Below are positions 10,034 through 22,361 of a stretch of 64,000 bases of DNA, one piece after another; position 1 is the first letter of the stretch; every line of letters begins with the position of its first letter. Source of the stretch: Conus ventricosus (taxonomy: Eukaryota; Mollusca; Gastropoda; Neogastropoda; Conidae). The notes under the pieces are model-generated. The model made no database searches. It had not been told where the DNA came from and saw only the letters and a list, made by a program, of their open reading frames with translations. Made by a program: the position numbers and the translations under genes. The stretch is taken from assembly GCA_018398815.1 (NCBI GenBank), contig CM031610.1, positions 36,508,866 to 36,572,865 of the forward strand, in the 5' to 3' direction.

Positions 10034-12714
10034 CAATGGACCTGGCCCAAGACACATGGGGAAGACAAATTCGTCATGTTTGGAGGCCTTCATGTGGAGC
10101 AAGCAACTTGGAAGACATTTGGTGATTACCTTGAGGGCTCAGGCTGGACAGTGGCACTTACAAAGGCAGGCGTTGCATCGTCTGGCACAGCAGACTCGTT
10201 CCTGAAGTGTTCCCATATTACCAGAACCAGACAAGCACACCAGATCAGTGCCTTGGCTTTGGCCAAACTTCAGAAAGAAGCTTTCACCAAGACAGGCTTG
10301 CCCCAGACTGATGAAGTAAGAGAAGCGTGGAGACAAGACATGATAAGCAGAAGTCCAATGTTCCAGTATTGGGACACAATCCTCCACCTTGAACTTTTGG
10401 GCCCTCTTCATCAGAGCTCATCGTGAAGAAAATTTTATGATGTATGTGGAATCACTGAAAGCCTTGGTAGCTTGGTACTTTGCATTGGATCATTATCACT
10501 AACGCTCGATGGATACCTGTCCACATCCGAGACATGGAAAGCCTCCCACCTTCCATCCTGGAAGAGTTCATACGTCATGGACTCTGGGTCCTTTCCAAAA
10601 CAACCAACAGGTTTTCGGCTATGCCGATCGATCAAGCCCACGAACAAAACAATGCCAGGGTGAAAGGTTGTGGTGGTGCCTTGGGGCTTACAGAAACCAT
10701 CTGCCTTCAGAAAATGGATGCTTGCTGGTCCAGAGCAAGCTAGAATTGTGAAAGAGTTCGAAGAAGACATTTGTAGTGATGACTATGATCACTGCCACCA
10801 TGAAGAGGGGCTGGCTTTCCAGAAGAATTTCAGACAGCATGCTGTCAATCTTGCACAGACCATCAGTGAAATGGGCAATCCTTTCATGAATGACTCTCCA
10901 GAACTTCTAACTTTGGACACCTGTGATGTCATGAGTGAATCTGTTGTCAACACTGTCAGCAACGTGGAAGCACTTGGCAGACAGCAGTATGAGGATTACA
11001 GACAGACCGTCTTGGTGGATCGCAGCCGGTCTATTCACAGCTCAATCAAAAGAAATTCGCTGCCACTGTTCAGGTCCTCTGGTCCTAAACAGAAGACCAA
11101 GCAAGCTGACAAGATGCGACACTGAAGACTGATGTGAATCTTTTCTCTCGACTGTATGTCATAGCGCAGCACAGAGAAAACTGACATGGATACCTTCTTC
11201 ATGCACGAAAACCATCCTTGTCCTCCTGCTCTCTCTGACAGAGACAGACTACGCTTTGGGACGAAATCGGACCTGCTGACTTGCCTCGTCAAGACTGTTG
11301 AGGCAGAGAGTTCAAGTGTTCTTGACATGGAGGATTCCTATGATGTTGAACTTGAAGAGTGTCTGCCGAGTACTGTAGAGCTGGAGGATCCTGACAGCTG
11401 TGCTGAAGTCAAAGTGCTTGAAGTTGAGCCTGAAATCCTGGCTTCCCTGGAGACCTCTGTTTTGGAGACAGAGCCTCCAAGCAACTTTGATGTGAAAGTG
11501 CTAGATGGTGCTGCAGTCGTACATTTCTTGTCAACCAATGGAGTTACAACATTTGGAGAATATGCAGATGTCGTTTTTTCTCCCCTACTTGAAGAACCAG
11601 CTGGAAAGTGGCATAAGACTGGATGTTGTCTGGGACAGGTACTCAAAAAGCAGCATCAAAGAGTCCACCAGAGAAAGGAGAGGGAAAGGCACACGAAGAA
11701 AGGTTGCAAGTCAGAACAGGAATTCCAGCAAAGTGGCATGACTTTAGAGAGTCCAGACAATAAGCAAGAGTTGTTTGAGTTCCTAGCACAAAGAGTAGCA
11801 GAGAGTGAGTTCTCCCAGAGAAAGAAGTGTTCGTCACATATGGCAAGGCAACTTGGCTAATGGCTCAAACCACACCATGCTGAATGTGACCACGAAGAGG
11901 CAGACACAAGGATGATACTCCTATCCAGGAATGCCCTCCAGAATGGTGCTGTACATGCTTGGTAAGAACAGTGGATACTGACGTCATCGTGATCCTGCTT
12001 GGAAAGTTTCACTTCCTGAAAAGCACTTGCCGAAATATGGACATATGGGTAGCTTTTGGAGTTGGCAAAAGATTCACATACTTTCACATCAACGCCATCG
12101 CCCAGCTCTTGGAGAAGAGAAATGCTTAGCACGCCTGCATTTCATAGCTACACTGGTGTGATACTGTGTCTTCCTTTATGGAAGAGGGAAGAAGACAGCA
12201 TTTGAGTCATGGAAATCATTCCCTGAGGTTACCAAAGCCTTCACGGTCATGACAGAAGATCCCTTCGCTGAAATGGACATTGACACAGAAGCCTTCAAAC
12301 TGCTAGAACGCTATACTGTTGTCTTGTACGACAAAACCAGTTCACTGGACTCGGTTAATGAAGCACGCAGGGAGCTGTTCTGTCAGAGGAACAGGTCAAT
12401 GGAAACCATTCCAACTCAAAACGCTTTGCTGCAGCACACAAAGCACGCTGCTTACCAGGCAGGCATCTGGGCTACATGTCCGCCAAAGCAGCAAGCTCCT
12501 TCTCCAGAAAGCTGGGGAGGAAACTGGACTCGTCTCAGACACCAGTACATGGATGCCTGTATGGGACACTTCCCAATGGTCTCTGAGGCCTGTAGAGAGC
12601 CAGTATCCTGCGGCTGTAAGAGTGATCGCGGATGTTCGGGCGATGCTCTTGTGCACAGGCTGGACTTGGTTGCACAGCACTATGCAAATGCAACAAATAG
12701 ACGCATTGGCTGAC
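10034..12714 (+). pseudogene. Academ-like transposon protein, C-terminal two thirds (broken)
   Basis: Begins QWTWPKTHGEDKFVMFGG and continues LEGSGWTVALTKAGVASSG with TRTRQAHQISALALAKLQ. Frames shift near 10,420, 10,660 and 11,120, with recognisable parts RWIPVHIRDMESLPPSI, RFSAMPIDQAHEQNN, NPFMNDSPELLTLDT, DVKVLDGAAVVHFL and SIKESTRERRGKG. Nuclease-like acidic motifs are near 11,900 (HEEADTRMILLSR) and 11,975 (RTVDTDVIVILLG). The end carries ERYTVVLYDKTSSLDSVNEA and, in another frame, a Cys cluster (GRCSCAQAGLGC, then TALCKCNK, stop about 12,712). Motifs are XPG/PIN-like by inspection; the protein is dead by multiple stops and shifts. Confidence 0.75.
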
Positions 12715-12819
12715 ACTGCTTCTACCATATGTGATTCATAAACTTCAAAATCCCCTAAAATGACTATTTTTGCAGTAGTGACAAATTTTGGGAAGTGCTA
12801 TTGCTGTATGACTTCGCGG

Positions 12820-12985
12820 ATGATGCCTAGCAAAGACGTACCACGTGACCACAAACAAAAACATGTACGTAGTGGCTCCATCTCTTAATTTGATCCTTAG
12901 GGTATAAGGAAACTTCACACAAAGGGTGACCTTTCTGTCCGACTGGTCCCAACCGAATCATCTTTGACCGTAAGCTACGCAACTA
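12820..12985 (-). repeat. Right terminal inverted repeat of the Academ-like element
   Basis: Complement of 2,643-2,795, ending GCTACGCAACTA. It includes GTGGCTCCATCTCTTAATT (about 12,871) as the mirror of the left arm. Confidence 0.8.
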
Positions 12986-13480
12986 TTTTGTTATTTGCAT
13001 TTAAAGTAAGATGTGACATGTTTTTATTTGCATTGAAAGTGGAGTTTCACATAATTCTGTTCACATTGAAGGTAGTTCTTGACATGTTTCTGTTCGCACT
13101 AAAGGAGTATTTGACATATTTTCATCTGCATTGAAGACGGATTTGACATGTTTTTTTTGCATTGAAGACAAGAACTTGCAGGGGTTTGCGTTGAAGGTTT
13201 TTTATAGTGTTGAAAGTTCAATTTAAAATGTTATTTGCATTGAATGAAAAATGTGGCTTTACTTTTATTTGCATTTATATTTACGTTTGATGCAAGATTT
13301 AACATGCATTCTTTATACTAAGATCTGACATGATGTATTAAGGATTGAAGGTAAGATCTGTCATTTGTATTGAAATAGTAGTTTACATTCGCTCAGTTGT
13401 ACATTGTAGGGGAAATTTGACTTAATTTCATTTAGTATTTCTTTATTCATTTACTTATTTATTTATTTTTTGCAATGAAG
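12986..13480 (+). repeat. Octamer-rich tandem repeat, block 2 (right part)
   Basis: Resumption of the array interrupted at 2,642: TTTTGTTATTTGCATTTAAAG and further units with ATTTGCATTGAA. About 15,253-15,345 is a close paralogue of this stretch without the transposon. Confidence 0.8.
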
Positions 13481-13484
13481 GTAG

Positions 13485-13735
13485 AAAATGGCAACCGTCC
13501 ATCACCCGTTCCTCAGCCCAGAGATGGAGCCAGCGGGCGTCTGACCACGTGCAATTCAGCCTTGGACCTCCAGATGCCGTCTCGGCACAGGTCCTGAAAC
13601 CTCCAGCCGGCGTCCCCATAAAGGCGAGTCCATTACAAGGTAGGTACATGGGGGGGGGCAAGTGTGGCTGTGAAGTCGTTTCGCATTGGGCAATTGTTTT
13701 TGACCTCACAACGTTTACATATTACTGCATTAGGG
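13485..13735 (+). repeat. Macrosatellite GC-rich box, copy 3
   Basis: Same ordered landmarks as copies 1 and 2, with a short G run (9 G near 13,650). Confidence 0.7.
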
Positions 13736-14179
13736 ATATATTATACATTTTTTTCAAACTTAGTTTTTTTTTTTTTCTCTTAAAAATGACATGAAGAGAA
13801 AAAAATAGGATTGTTAAAAACGACAAAAACATTGAAAGCATCTGTTTACGTGCGATTTTGTGTACCTGAAGTTATCAAGGGAAAGTTAGCAGGGTGGTGA
13901 ATCATTGAGCCACAAATGTACAACCAAGGGTCAGGTTCACTCGTTTTAATTGCCAAACATTGAGTCGTAAAAGTTGCAAATCTAATGATAAATTCTATTT
14001 AGCGATGTTCATGCATCCGACAAGAAACTACTTTTGCTAGAATGTATATATGGTAACCGACTGTGATGACTGAAGACCTTGACTTTGCCATTCAGCAGAT
14101 AACGTTGAGGTTTCTTTTGTCAATCAGTCATATTGTCCAGCCAACCACACAGTGTCTATTCAGAGCATCGCACGAGCCT

Positions 14180-14198
14180 CCCCCCCCCCCCCCCCCCC
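14180..14198 (+). repeat. Poly-C tract (19 C)
   Basis: Homopolymer at the place corresponding to the 785-811 poly-G of the first unit, but as C on this strand. Confidence 0.85.
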
Positions 14199-14689
14199 AA
14201 AAGTATACATCCAGAGAAGATCGATTCCTGCAAAAGTTTACAATCCTGGGGGAAAAAAACGACACGGAAGCGCATCACTTCTCTTGATGTATCGCACACA
14301 GCTTGAAATAACATGAAAAGAATAATGGGAAAGTAGCTAAAGACCGCCAAAAAATACATTTTAAAAAGGATTTGGGCAAATTGACACCGCAGAGTGAACT
14401 GCTTGAATCCGCTTTGGATAATGCGTACAATTTTCACAACAAATTCGTCAGATACTTTAAAAAAAAACACACACACACACACCAGCAAACACCTGGCATG
14501 TCATAAACTGATGAAAATAACTGTAAAAGAGTGTTCATATCGAGGAGAGAATGTTCAGAAATGGAGAAAAAACATTTAACGACAGTACAGTAAAGAAAAA
14601 GGCATATTCAAAAGAGTGGCAGAAAAGATGAAGTTACATAATACAGAACTTCCTATTAGCGGGCGAGTTTTTTGTACTGAAGATAATCT

Positions 14690-15720
14690 GTACTGCTTTG
14701 AAAGTGGAAACTGACGTAATGTTTTATTTACATAGGTCGGCATTAACACCTGTTTATTGGCAGTAAAAGTAGGATTCCACGTGTATTTATTTCCATTGAT
14801 AAGATTTTTACTTGTTTCTATTTGCATATAGATTGGATGGGCGTGTGCGTGCGTCGAAGATAGAATTCGACACGATTTTATATGCATTGAAAGGGTTTGA
14901 CATGTTTTTATATATTGATAGAAGTAAAGATAAGACACGTTTACATTTGCATAGATTGCAGGACTTGGTATATTATATTTGCATGGAATGCAAGATTTGA
15001 AATGCCCTTATTTGCATTATTGGTAGAGTCTGAGATGTTTTTGTTTCCGTAGATGACATATTTTTTTATTCGCATTGAAGGTGCGATTTGACATACTTTT
15101 ATTTGCATTGAAGGTCAGATAGGACATGTCGTTTGAATTGAAGGTGGGATGTGCCACATTTTTATTTCCATGTAAGGTAGGATGTGACATGTTTTAAATA
15201 GAAGGCAAGACACGACATGGTTTTTTGTATAGAAGATGAAATCTGACCTTTTGTTATTTGCATTTAAAGTAAGATGTGACATGTTTTTATTTGCATTGAA
15301 GGTGAAGTTTCACATAATTTTATTTGCATTGAAGGTAGTTCTTGACATGGATTTATTTTCACTGAATGGAGGATCTGACGTATTTTATTTGTATTGAAGA
15401 TAGGATTTGACATGTTTTGAACTAACAGAAGGGGTGGGGGTGCATTGAAGGTAAAGTTTGTGTTTTTCTATGTATTGAAAGTTACATTTGACATGTGTTT
15501 GCATTGAAAGGAAAATTCGGCATTGTTTTTATTTGCATGGAGGGTTAGATTTCACATGTTTATATTTACGTTGGATGTAAGATTTAACATGTAGTCGGTT
15601 ACATGAAAGGTAAGATCTGACACGATTTATTTTTGGATTGGAGAGAAGCTTTCTCAATGTTTTTGTATTGAAAGTAGTCGTTAAAATTCTCTTAAAGTGT
15701 ACATGATGGTAAATTTTTAC
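14690..15720 (+). repeat. Octamer-rich ~32-bp tandem repeat, block 3, with empty insertion site
   Basis: Largest block of the repeat. Near 15,230-15,270 it reads GATGAAATCTGACCTTTTGT followed by TATTTGCATTTAAAG: the left flank of the Academ-like element joined directly to its right flank. This is a paralogous pre-insertion site within the same window. Confidence 0.85.
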
Positions 15721-15774
15721 TCTTTTCTTTTTTTTCTAATTTTTTTTTCTTTTTATTATTTTTTGGCAACGAAG

Positions 15775-16040
15775 GTAGAAATTGACTAGTCCATTATCCG
15801 TTCATCAGCTCAGAGATAGAGCCGGCGGGCGTCTAACCACGTTGCATTCAGCCTTGGAGCTCCAGATCCTATCGACACAGGTCTGAGACCCCCAGCCAGC
15901 GCCGCCCTGTAAAGGTAAGTCCGTTTAAAAGGGAGTTAAGTGGGGAGGGGGGGGGGGGGGGGGGGGGCAAGTGTGTCTAAGGAGTCGCTTCGCATCGGGT
16001 TTTTTTCTCGTTTGTTTGAAATGACCCCACAATGCTTACA
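15775..16040 (+). repeat. Macrosatellite GC-rich box, copy 4, with 21-G tract
   Basis: Fourth copy, about 2.29 kb after copy 3. Poly-G at 15,947-15,967 is at the same position as in copy 2. Confidence 0.7.
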
Positions 16041-16980
16041 TATAACAGTTCTGCGTCAGAATATGTTAACACATTTGTTCCTTAAAGGTTAAAAGTTTTT
16101 AAGGACATGAAAAGAAAAACTTTTAGGAACACGGTTTTCATGTTTTTATTTTCTTAAGACTTGTGTATCTGACATTATCATGGGAAAATCAATGGGGTGG
16201 TAAATTACTGAGCCACAAATGTACAAGAGTCAAGTAAACTTTTTAATTTTCAAGCACTTGGAAGAAACAAAAAAAAAATCATATCGAGTCGTAATAGTTG
16301 GGAAAACTAAACCATGAATTTTATTTAGCAATGTTGTAATCCGACAAGGAAACTGTTAATTGAATATGATATATGGTGACTTCGACTGTGTGATAACTAA
16401 AGACCTTGACTTTACCGTTAGCAGATTACATTTAGGTTTCTTTGTTAATCGTCATATCCCAGCCAGCACACAGGGTCTATTCAGAGCAATCGCACTGGCC
16501 AAAAAAAAAAAGGGTTGCATCCTGAAAAGATCAGATGGTGTAAAAGTTTACATCCCAGAAAAGCAACGACACGGAAGCGCAACATTCCGCGTGATTTATC
16601 GCAGTCAGATTAAAACAACGTAAAAATCCTCGTAAGCTAGACCACGAAAATACATTAATTTTTTTAAAAAGCGATTTGGGCAAGTAGACACTGCAGAATG
16701 AACAACTTGAGTCCGCTGTGGATAATGCGTACAATCTTCACAACAAAGCTGTCAGATTACTTTTAAAAAACAAAACTAAAAAAAAATGGCATGTCATGGA
16801 TTGTAATGAGAAATAACTGTAAAAGTATTTTACTATCTTAGAGAGGAGAATGTTCACATACGGAGAAAAACATTTGACGAAAGTGTTAAAAAAAAAATAA
16901 AAAAAGCGTCAAAAGAGTGACAGAAAAGAAAGTTACAAATGCAGAACTTCCAGATGGCGGGAAAGTGATTTGTACATGCA
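16041..16980 (+). repeat. Macrosatellite unit remainder, last copy
   Basis: Shares with 350-1,090 and 13,740-14,680 the words GAGCCACAAATGTACAA, CACAGGGTCTATTCAGAG and AAAGCGATTTGGGCAA. Similarity stops near 16,985, where unrelated sequence begins; this is the right edge of the macrosatellite. Confidence 0.6.
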
Positions 16981-17539
16981 CTTGTCACTCACATCGGGCC
17001 CGCACAAAGGTGACGGGAAATCATTAACACTTTAGAAAATAATCAAATTTTATGTAACCTGACTTCGAGCCCCCACCCGTCACTACACAACACACTTAAC
17101 TATCATACAAAAATGTAAAATCATACAGATAACCTCATAATCGCATCCCCTGTTCTTAAGTTACTCTTATTTAACCAGGAAAGACAACATTCCACTATTC
17201 TGGTTGCACTCTTATAAACTTGATAACAAATAAACGTTCATAACTAGCCAGCATTCCTTGGTTGGCCAGTCGGTTCTCTCATCACTCTGTGCGACTACGA
17301 TCGCTGAAGCTGCCACACTGTTGTCCTCTCGACTGGCTGAATCCCAGTTGGGGGACACTGGCAACGTAGCTTGAGCTGCACCCTCAGACCGAGTCTTCTG
17401 GACTCCACTGAACTTCGCCCTCTCCACGGAAAGGGCTCCTGTCGGCCTCTCCCACAGGTCTTCTCTGGCTGCAAACACCCCACCGTTGTCTGGCAGCTCC
17501 CTGTCTAGGCCGTAACAGGCTGACACGTCATGCTGTTTA

Positions 17540-17715
17540 CCATCCCCGCACAGGAGACAATTCTTCTCGTCGGCTACAGCAACCTCCACTGTCTTACGTC
17601 CCCACCCAGGAGACAATTCTCTATCGTCGGCTACGAGGCTACAGCAACCTCCACTGTCTTACGTCCCCACCCAGGAGACAATTCTCTACTGTCGTCGGCT
17701 TCGAGGCGACAGGAA
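17540..17715 (+). repeat. ~60-bp tandem repeat, about 3 copies
   Basis: Units share CAGGAGACAATTCT, CGTCGGCTAC and CAACCTCCACTGTCTTACG. A 134-codon minus frame overlapping it is probably not a gene. Confidence 0.8.
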
Positions 17716-17979
17716 ATCTCTGCTTTTCGCTGTATTTTCTTGAGGCCTCGGTAAGATGGGATGAGTTCTCTTTCTCTTGTATCCATTCTCAACCAGAGAG
17801 AACCCGAGTTAAACTGGTTCGACCAGTGGAATTACCGGCACACACATCGCAACGATTTGCACCAATAACTCCCCGAGTTATTTTCATTCCACCAATGGAA
17901 TCGCTAGTCATGTACACATACACACACACAACCACCCCACACACACACACACACCACCACAGCTGCTAGCACCAAAGAG

Positions 17980-18050
17980 TTGGGTACCGAGTAGTTAATG
18001 CATAACCTCCAATTCAAACTCGCGTTCGATTCCCCGAAGCTACCCATTGT
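17980..18050 (+). repeat. tRNA-like head of a possible SINE
   Basis: GGTACCGAGTAGTTAATGC resembles a pol III A box and CGTTCGATTCCCC a B box, about 45 bp apart, without a foldable full tRNA. The 3' boundary was not found. Confidence 0.35.
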
Positions 18051-21000
18051 ACTAACAGCCTGGACTTCTCCATACACCAGGACTGATGTTTCAAGTGTTT
18101 GCTACACTTATGGCCAACAAGGTGCAAAGCACTCAACAGGCCGAAACTTCCCCAAATGTGTTTCTCCCTCAGGACAAGAACGGCTGAATGGTCACTGTGC
18201 CCTGCCTGCAGCCGACGGTCACCGAACCGTGACGGTCGCCTGCCATGATCGCCTCCCCTCAGGCCCACTGGACAACCCAGAGAATAGCCAGTGGTGGAGG
18301 GACGCTCTCCCCACCAGGATCGGCAGGTCGACATGTACTTTGTTACTACCCCCTAGACATGCGAATCCCTTCCCACTAACTCTCCCTCCTTCGGTATACG
18401 ACTCGGGTATTCCCCTTTGCTAGGCCTAATGCCCGAGTTCGCACACTTGAAGAACTCGAGGAAACTGATCTCAACATCCCTTAATTTATCTAAAGGACGG
18501 GAGAGCATTCGGCCGACTCATGACATACTGACATCTGGAGATGTTATCACGATGAAACATTTTCGTGAAATATGACTTGCCCTTGGATTGCTCGCGGTTT
18601 ATGACATAGTTCTGTTTAAGGAGAGATATTGAACATAGAAGTTTCTGCTACGTTTCCCAATCTGACCACAGCTCGCATGTATTTGACGTAAACGCCAGTA
18701 ATTTTAGTGGCTACATTAACTTACAACACGCAAGAGATGATAGGTCTACTGAAAAAATCTTATACCGAATTAATCGTTGAGATTCTATCAATAGACCATC
18801 TCTTACAGGGCTTGATTCTACACCCAAGTTTTGTTTCGAGCCTAGGGTGCCGAAGGTGAAAACCTTTTTTAATAGGATCGGAGTTTGTAAGAAAATGAGC
18901 GATTTATTGCATTGAATACTTAAATGATATCTGTATTGATAGCCTCCTTGGAGATAAATGGACTTTATCTAAGCCGGAAATGAGGTTTTGTACTAAATAT
19001 GAAACGGCATTGACAAAGAAGGGAAAAATAAACACAGAAGGCACTAAGGCATGCAGATTTCAGAGGAACTACAGCTGTCCTTTATTTATCCCACAAACAC
19101 ATACAGAAAATGTGTACTTTGACCCGAAATTCCAAACCTTAAGCACCAACTAGCGTGACGTACTGCAAGTCTAGAAATGCAAAAAGAGCACAATCAGAGC
19201 AAGAATTCGATGGATAGAAGGGAAAGGTGATTGACTATTTTCTCAATTTAGAAAAAAAAAAGATTTAGACGGTCAAACAAAACGTGCATTCATTCAGGAG
19301 ACGAATCGAATCGAAGATAAGGTGGATGTCTCGGAAGAACACGCGTCATACGTGACAAAAAACTCGAACTACAGTTGAAGCCTGACGCCATGGAGGGAAT
19401 AACTTCCTAGAAAATGGAAGACCCTCCTCCTATGACATAGTATTTAAGACGGATGCTTATGTGAATGGATTTGTCGCTCTTGAGGAATGAACCGAGGCCT
19501 TGAATATCACGCAGAATGTCTCGGGAGGGATGCTCACTCAACGCTGGCTTCACAAATAAATGTTGTTAGTAGAAGGCTAACGAGGTGAAATCCAGCGAAC
19601 GTTGTGCCAGAACAGGCGCCACTGGGCACCACTGAAGTGACTGGGCAGCATTGCACCGTTTCCTCTGGTCCATGACTTGATACTGAGTGCTCTGTACGGA
19701 GCGCTGGTGCCAAAACGGCAACAGGGACACTAGGGTTTGTGGGTGTGTACGGGGAGCCGGAATAGCTGCTGGAGAGTGGTGGCACTGAAGATGAGAGGGA
19801 AGAAGTCACACAAGATAGCTCTCGTCCTGAGAGTCAGGGATTGGCCTTTTAAAATTAACGAAACTCTTGGACCGAAAACAGTGTTTAAACCAGTTAACTT
19901 GAAAGCCCTGCCACAAGCATTTCTTATCGTGGCCTTAGGGCTTGCTTTGGCCGTGTAGATCCCTTGGGCTGCGCTGACAGGGAGATAAAATACCCGATGA
20001 ATGCTAGTTGTCCAAAACGCTCCAAGACCTATAAAGCCAATTGCTACTGGCCGAGGCAAAAAGAGTCGATGCTCTAGTAGGGTCTTCCGTGTTAAGCAGG
20101 CTGAAAGTGAGGGTCCTGACTTAATGGAACCCGCTTTTTATCGGGTTTCTGTTTTCTTAATGGATATTTTCAGTTTTCAACTCGCTTTCAGGTATTTGTT
20201 CCATTTTTTTCTTTTCTGTGTAGTGGTCTCAAGACCCTACTGCGTATATCGTGCAGGCTGACCAGTGGAGGGTTGAGAGATCCTGAAGATGGCCAAAGAA
20301 CAGTGCGATTTTCGTAAATACCAATAAACCGTTGACTATCTTTGTCCGTCTATATCGTTTTATCGTTGTCCAATTAAAACAAAACCCTCCGCTGTTTTTC
20401 TGACTTTGGATAAAGCCTATGACACCACATAAAAATAGGATTTTTATAATTTGGGTTTGTGAGTGAATGATGGGTCGCCAACTTACGTCCGTTCTTCCAG
20501 ACCACACGTTCATGTTTAGATTTGTCGATATGTGACCCCATCGCAGGTCCTGGACCGTGAGTGTCCATGATGATCTGCATGGAAGTAACGATTTTCCCAG
20601 TTGTGTTAAAATCCGTAACAACTGAAAACGCGCCTCTGTTCCAGAACACGTCCATTATAAAACGGCCAGTTGCAATCTTTTTGGCCGTAAACATTTCAAA
20701 GGAGCTTAACATTCAAAGTCAAGACCCAGCAGAATCTCGAACACTTTGATCGAGTCTGCAAAAACCTGTATTTCGATGTCTTCCAATAAAACAATGCCCC
20801 AAACACCTTGGTTCAATTAACAGACAACGCAAACGGGCTCAGCATCGGGTGTTCCGAAGACCTTCAGCTCCCAATGCTCGAACTCAGCAAAAACTGCGTG
20901 CCAAAAGAAAACATACCTTTTTAATTAAATATATGATCAGTCTCGGAGAGACTTCTGTTCGCAGCTGACATACAAAACGTTTAAGAAAAAAGTCCGAAAC

Positions 21001-22189
21001 ATCAAGAAAAATCGAAGGGAAAAACACCAACCCATCAATTCATCACCTGAAACTTGCCCATGCTTTGATAACTGATAAACAAGCTGTTGCCAGTCTGTTG
21101 GCCTCAACCATTCAACAGAACTCATCTTTAAGTAAAAATCTTTTTTTTCTTTAAACTGAGTTTCTCTTCATATAAGTTAACTTCTGAAACTGAAGTGTAC
21201 AACCTACCATTTTTCAATAGATGAATGAAATCAACTCTGTAAACCTGTAACTATCCTGCTCCTGGCCAGGATGATATTCGTTAATTTTGAAACATCTCCA
21301 AGGGAGCCGTCTCCAGACCGTGCTGAAAGTCTACAACCATTTCTGGACCACAGGTGCTTACCGCCCTCCTGGCGGAAAGCCCTTTTTCCTATTCCTAAGC
21401 CTGGAAAAGATTTTGCCAGCCCTTCAAGTTGTCGCCCAGTAGCTCTGACCAGCTGCCTCTGCAAGCTAATGGAAAACATGAACTCCCGTCTGATGGGAAG
21501 CTGGAAAACGATGGCCCTTTGGCCAAAGAACAGTGCGGTTTTGGGAAGTAACCACTCTGCTGTTGACCATGTAGTCCGTCTTGAAATCACCATCCGCAAC
21601 GCCTTCAATAATAAACTGGGCTTTTTTCGATCCGGAGAAAGCCAAATCATACCACTTGAAATGCGGAAAATTCTTATGGATCTTCATAAAAATTAGTTTT
21701 CGGGGTCATCAGATTTTTATCAAAAACGTTTTGGCTGAACGGCAGTATCATGTCCGTTTTGGCACCATGCTGTCTGACGTCCGTGGGCAGGAGTTTGGTG
21801 TACCCCTAAGGAGTATTATTTCCCCAGCTGTTTAGTATCAAAAGTAATGAGATTGCCAATTCAGTAAATTGGGGTTTTGAATCCTGTCTGTTAACTTCGC
21901 ACTCTACGCCGTTGGAGCCTCCTATGCCAGAGTACAGCGTTGACTCGAGTTTTGTGTGGATAGGATCCGACAATGGGCGGAGGAAAACGGGTTTACCTTT
22001 TCAAATACCAAACAACTCGGTGTATCCATCGTCATCATTTTCGTCAGTTCTTTGCCGATTCTGAAATTCGTTTGGACAAGTCCACAATTCCAGCTGTGAA
22101 AGAAGCCAAATTTCTGGATGTTATTACTTTTAACCAAAAACTGAACTTAAAGTCACATTCAACGCTTAAAGGCTCTGAACATGTGTGCA

Positions 22190-22255
22190 ATAACAATAAC
22201 AACGATGATGATGATGACGATAACGATAATAATAATCACGATAATAATAATAACT
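22190..22255 (+). repeat. AAC/GAT/AAT triplet-rich microsatellite
   Basis: Imperfect trinucleotide run; the Asn/Asp-rich translation is not a protein feature. Confidence 0.85.
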
Positions 22256-22311
22256 TTTGGCATCAAGGAATACAAATGATTGAGTAAAACGCCAGCAGTG
22301 CTATTGAAAGA

Positions 22312-22313
<2 letters not shown>

Positions 22314-22359
<46 letters not shown>
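22314..22359 (+). repeat. (GT)n microsatellite
   Basis: About 22 GT units inside the LINE relic. Confidence 0.95.

Positions 22360-22361
<2 letters not shown>

Larger units (their letters stand above)
2643..12985 (+). mobile_element. 10.3-kb DNA transposon, probably Academ-like (XPG-nuclease class), decayed
   Basis: Both ends begin TAGTTGCGTAGC and continue as imperfect terminal inverted repeats of about 150 bp; for example AATTAAGAGATGGAGCCAC near 2,730 matches the complement near 12,890. Flanks read ACCTTT before and TTTTGTT after. The unoccupied paralogue at about 15,240-15,260 reads ACCTTTTGTT, which fits a 3-bp TTT target duplication. The internal gene pieces carry a conserved Cys-rich start, EADT/DTD acidic motifs typical of XPG/PIN-type nucleases and a C-terminal CXC-like Cys cluster. 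Academ is inferred from the 3-bp duplication plus the nuclease-like motifs; the superfamily name is less certain than the boundaries. It contains a 56-bp minisatellite and a nested Ginger element. Confidence 0.75.
16985..20900. other. No gene recognised; mosaic of unassigned repeat-like sequence
   Basis: Open frames up to about 140 codons occur on both strands (for example 17,212-17,616 minus and 17,998-18,423 plus) but show no family I recognise. Contents I can name: a three-copy repeat at 17,540-17,715, a CA-rich stretch near 17,920-17,955 and a tRNA-like head at 17,980. The abrupt start TGTCACTCACATCGGGCCC at about 16,984 could be the edge of a mobile element. Confidence 0.4.

Noticed and set aside
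17212..17616. 134-codon minus-strand frame
   Set aside because: Overlaps a three-copy 60-bp repeat; no family resemblance or splice context.
16984..18000. Possible LTR (starts TGTCACTCACATCGGG)
   Set aside because: No matching second LTR, primer-binding site or polyprotein found in the window.
20374..20712. 112-codon minus-strand frame (FWNRGAFSVVTDFNTTGK)
   Set aside because: Looks protein-like in composition but I recognise no family, and neighbours are decayed repeat; not enough to call a gene.
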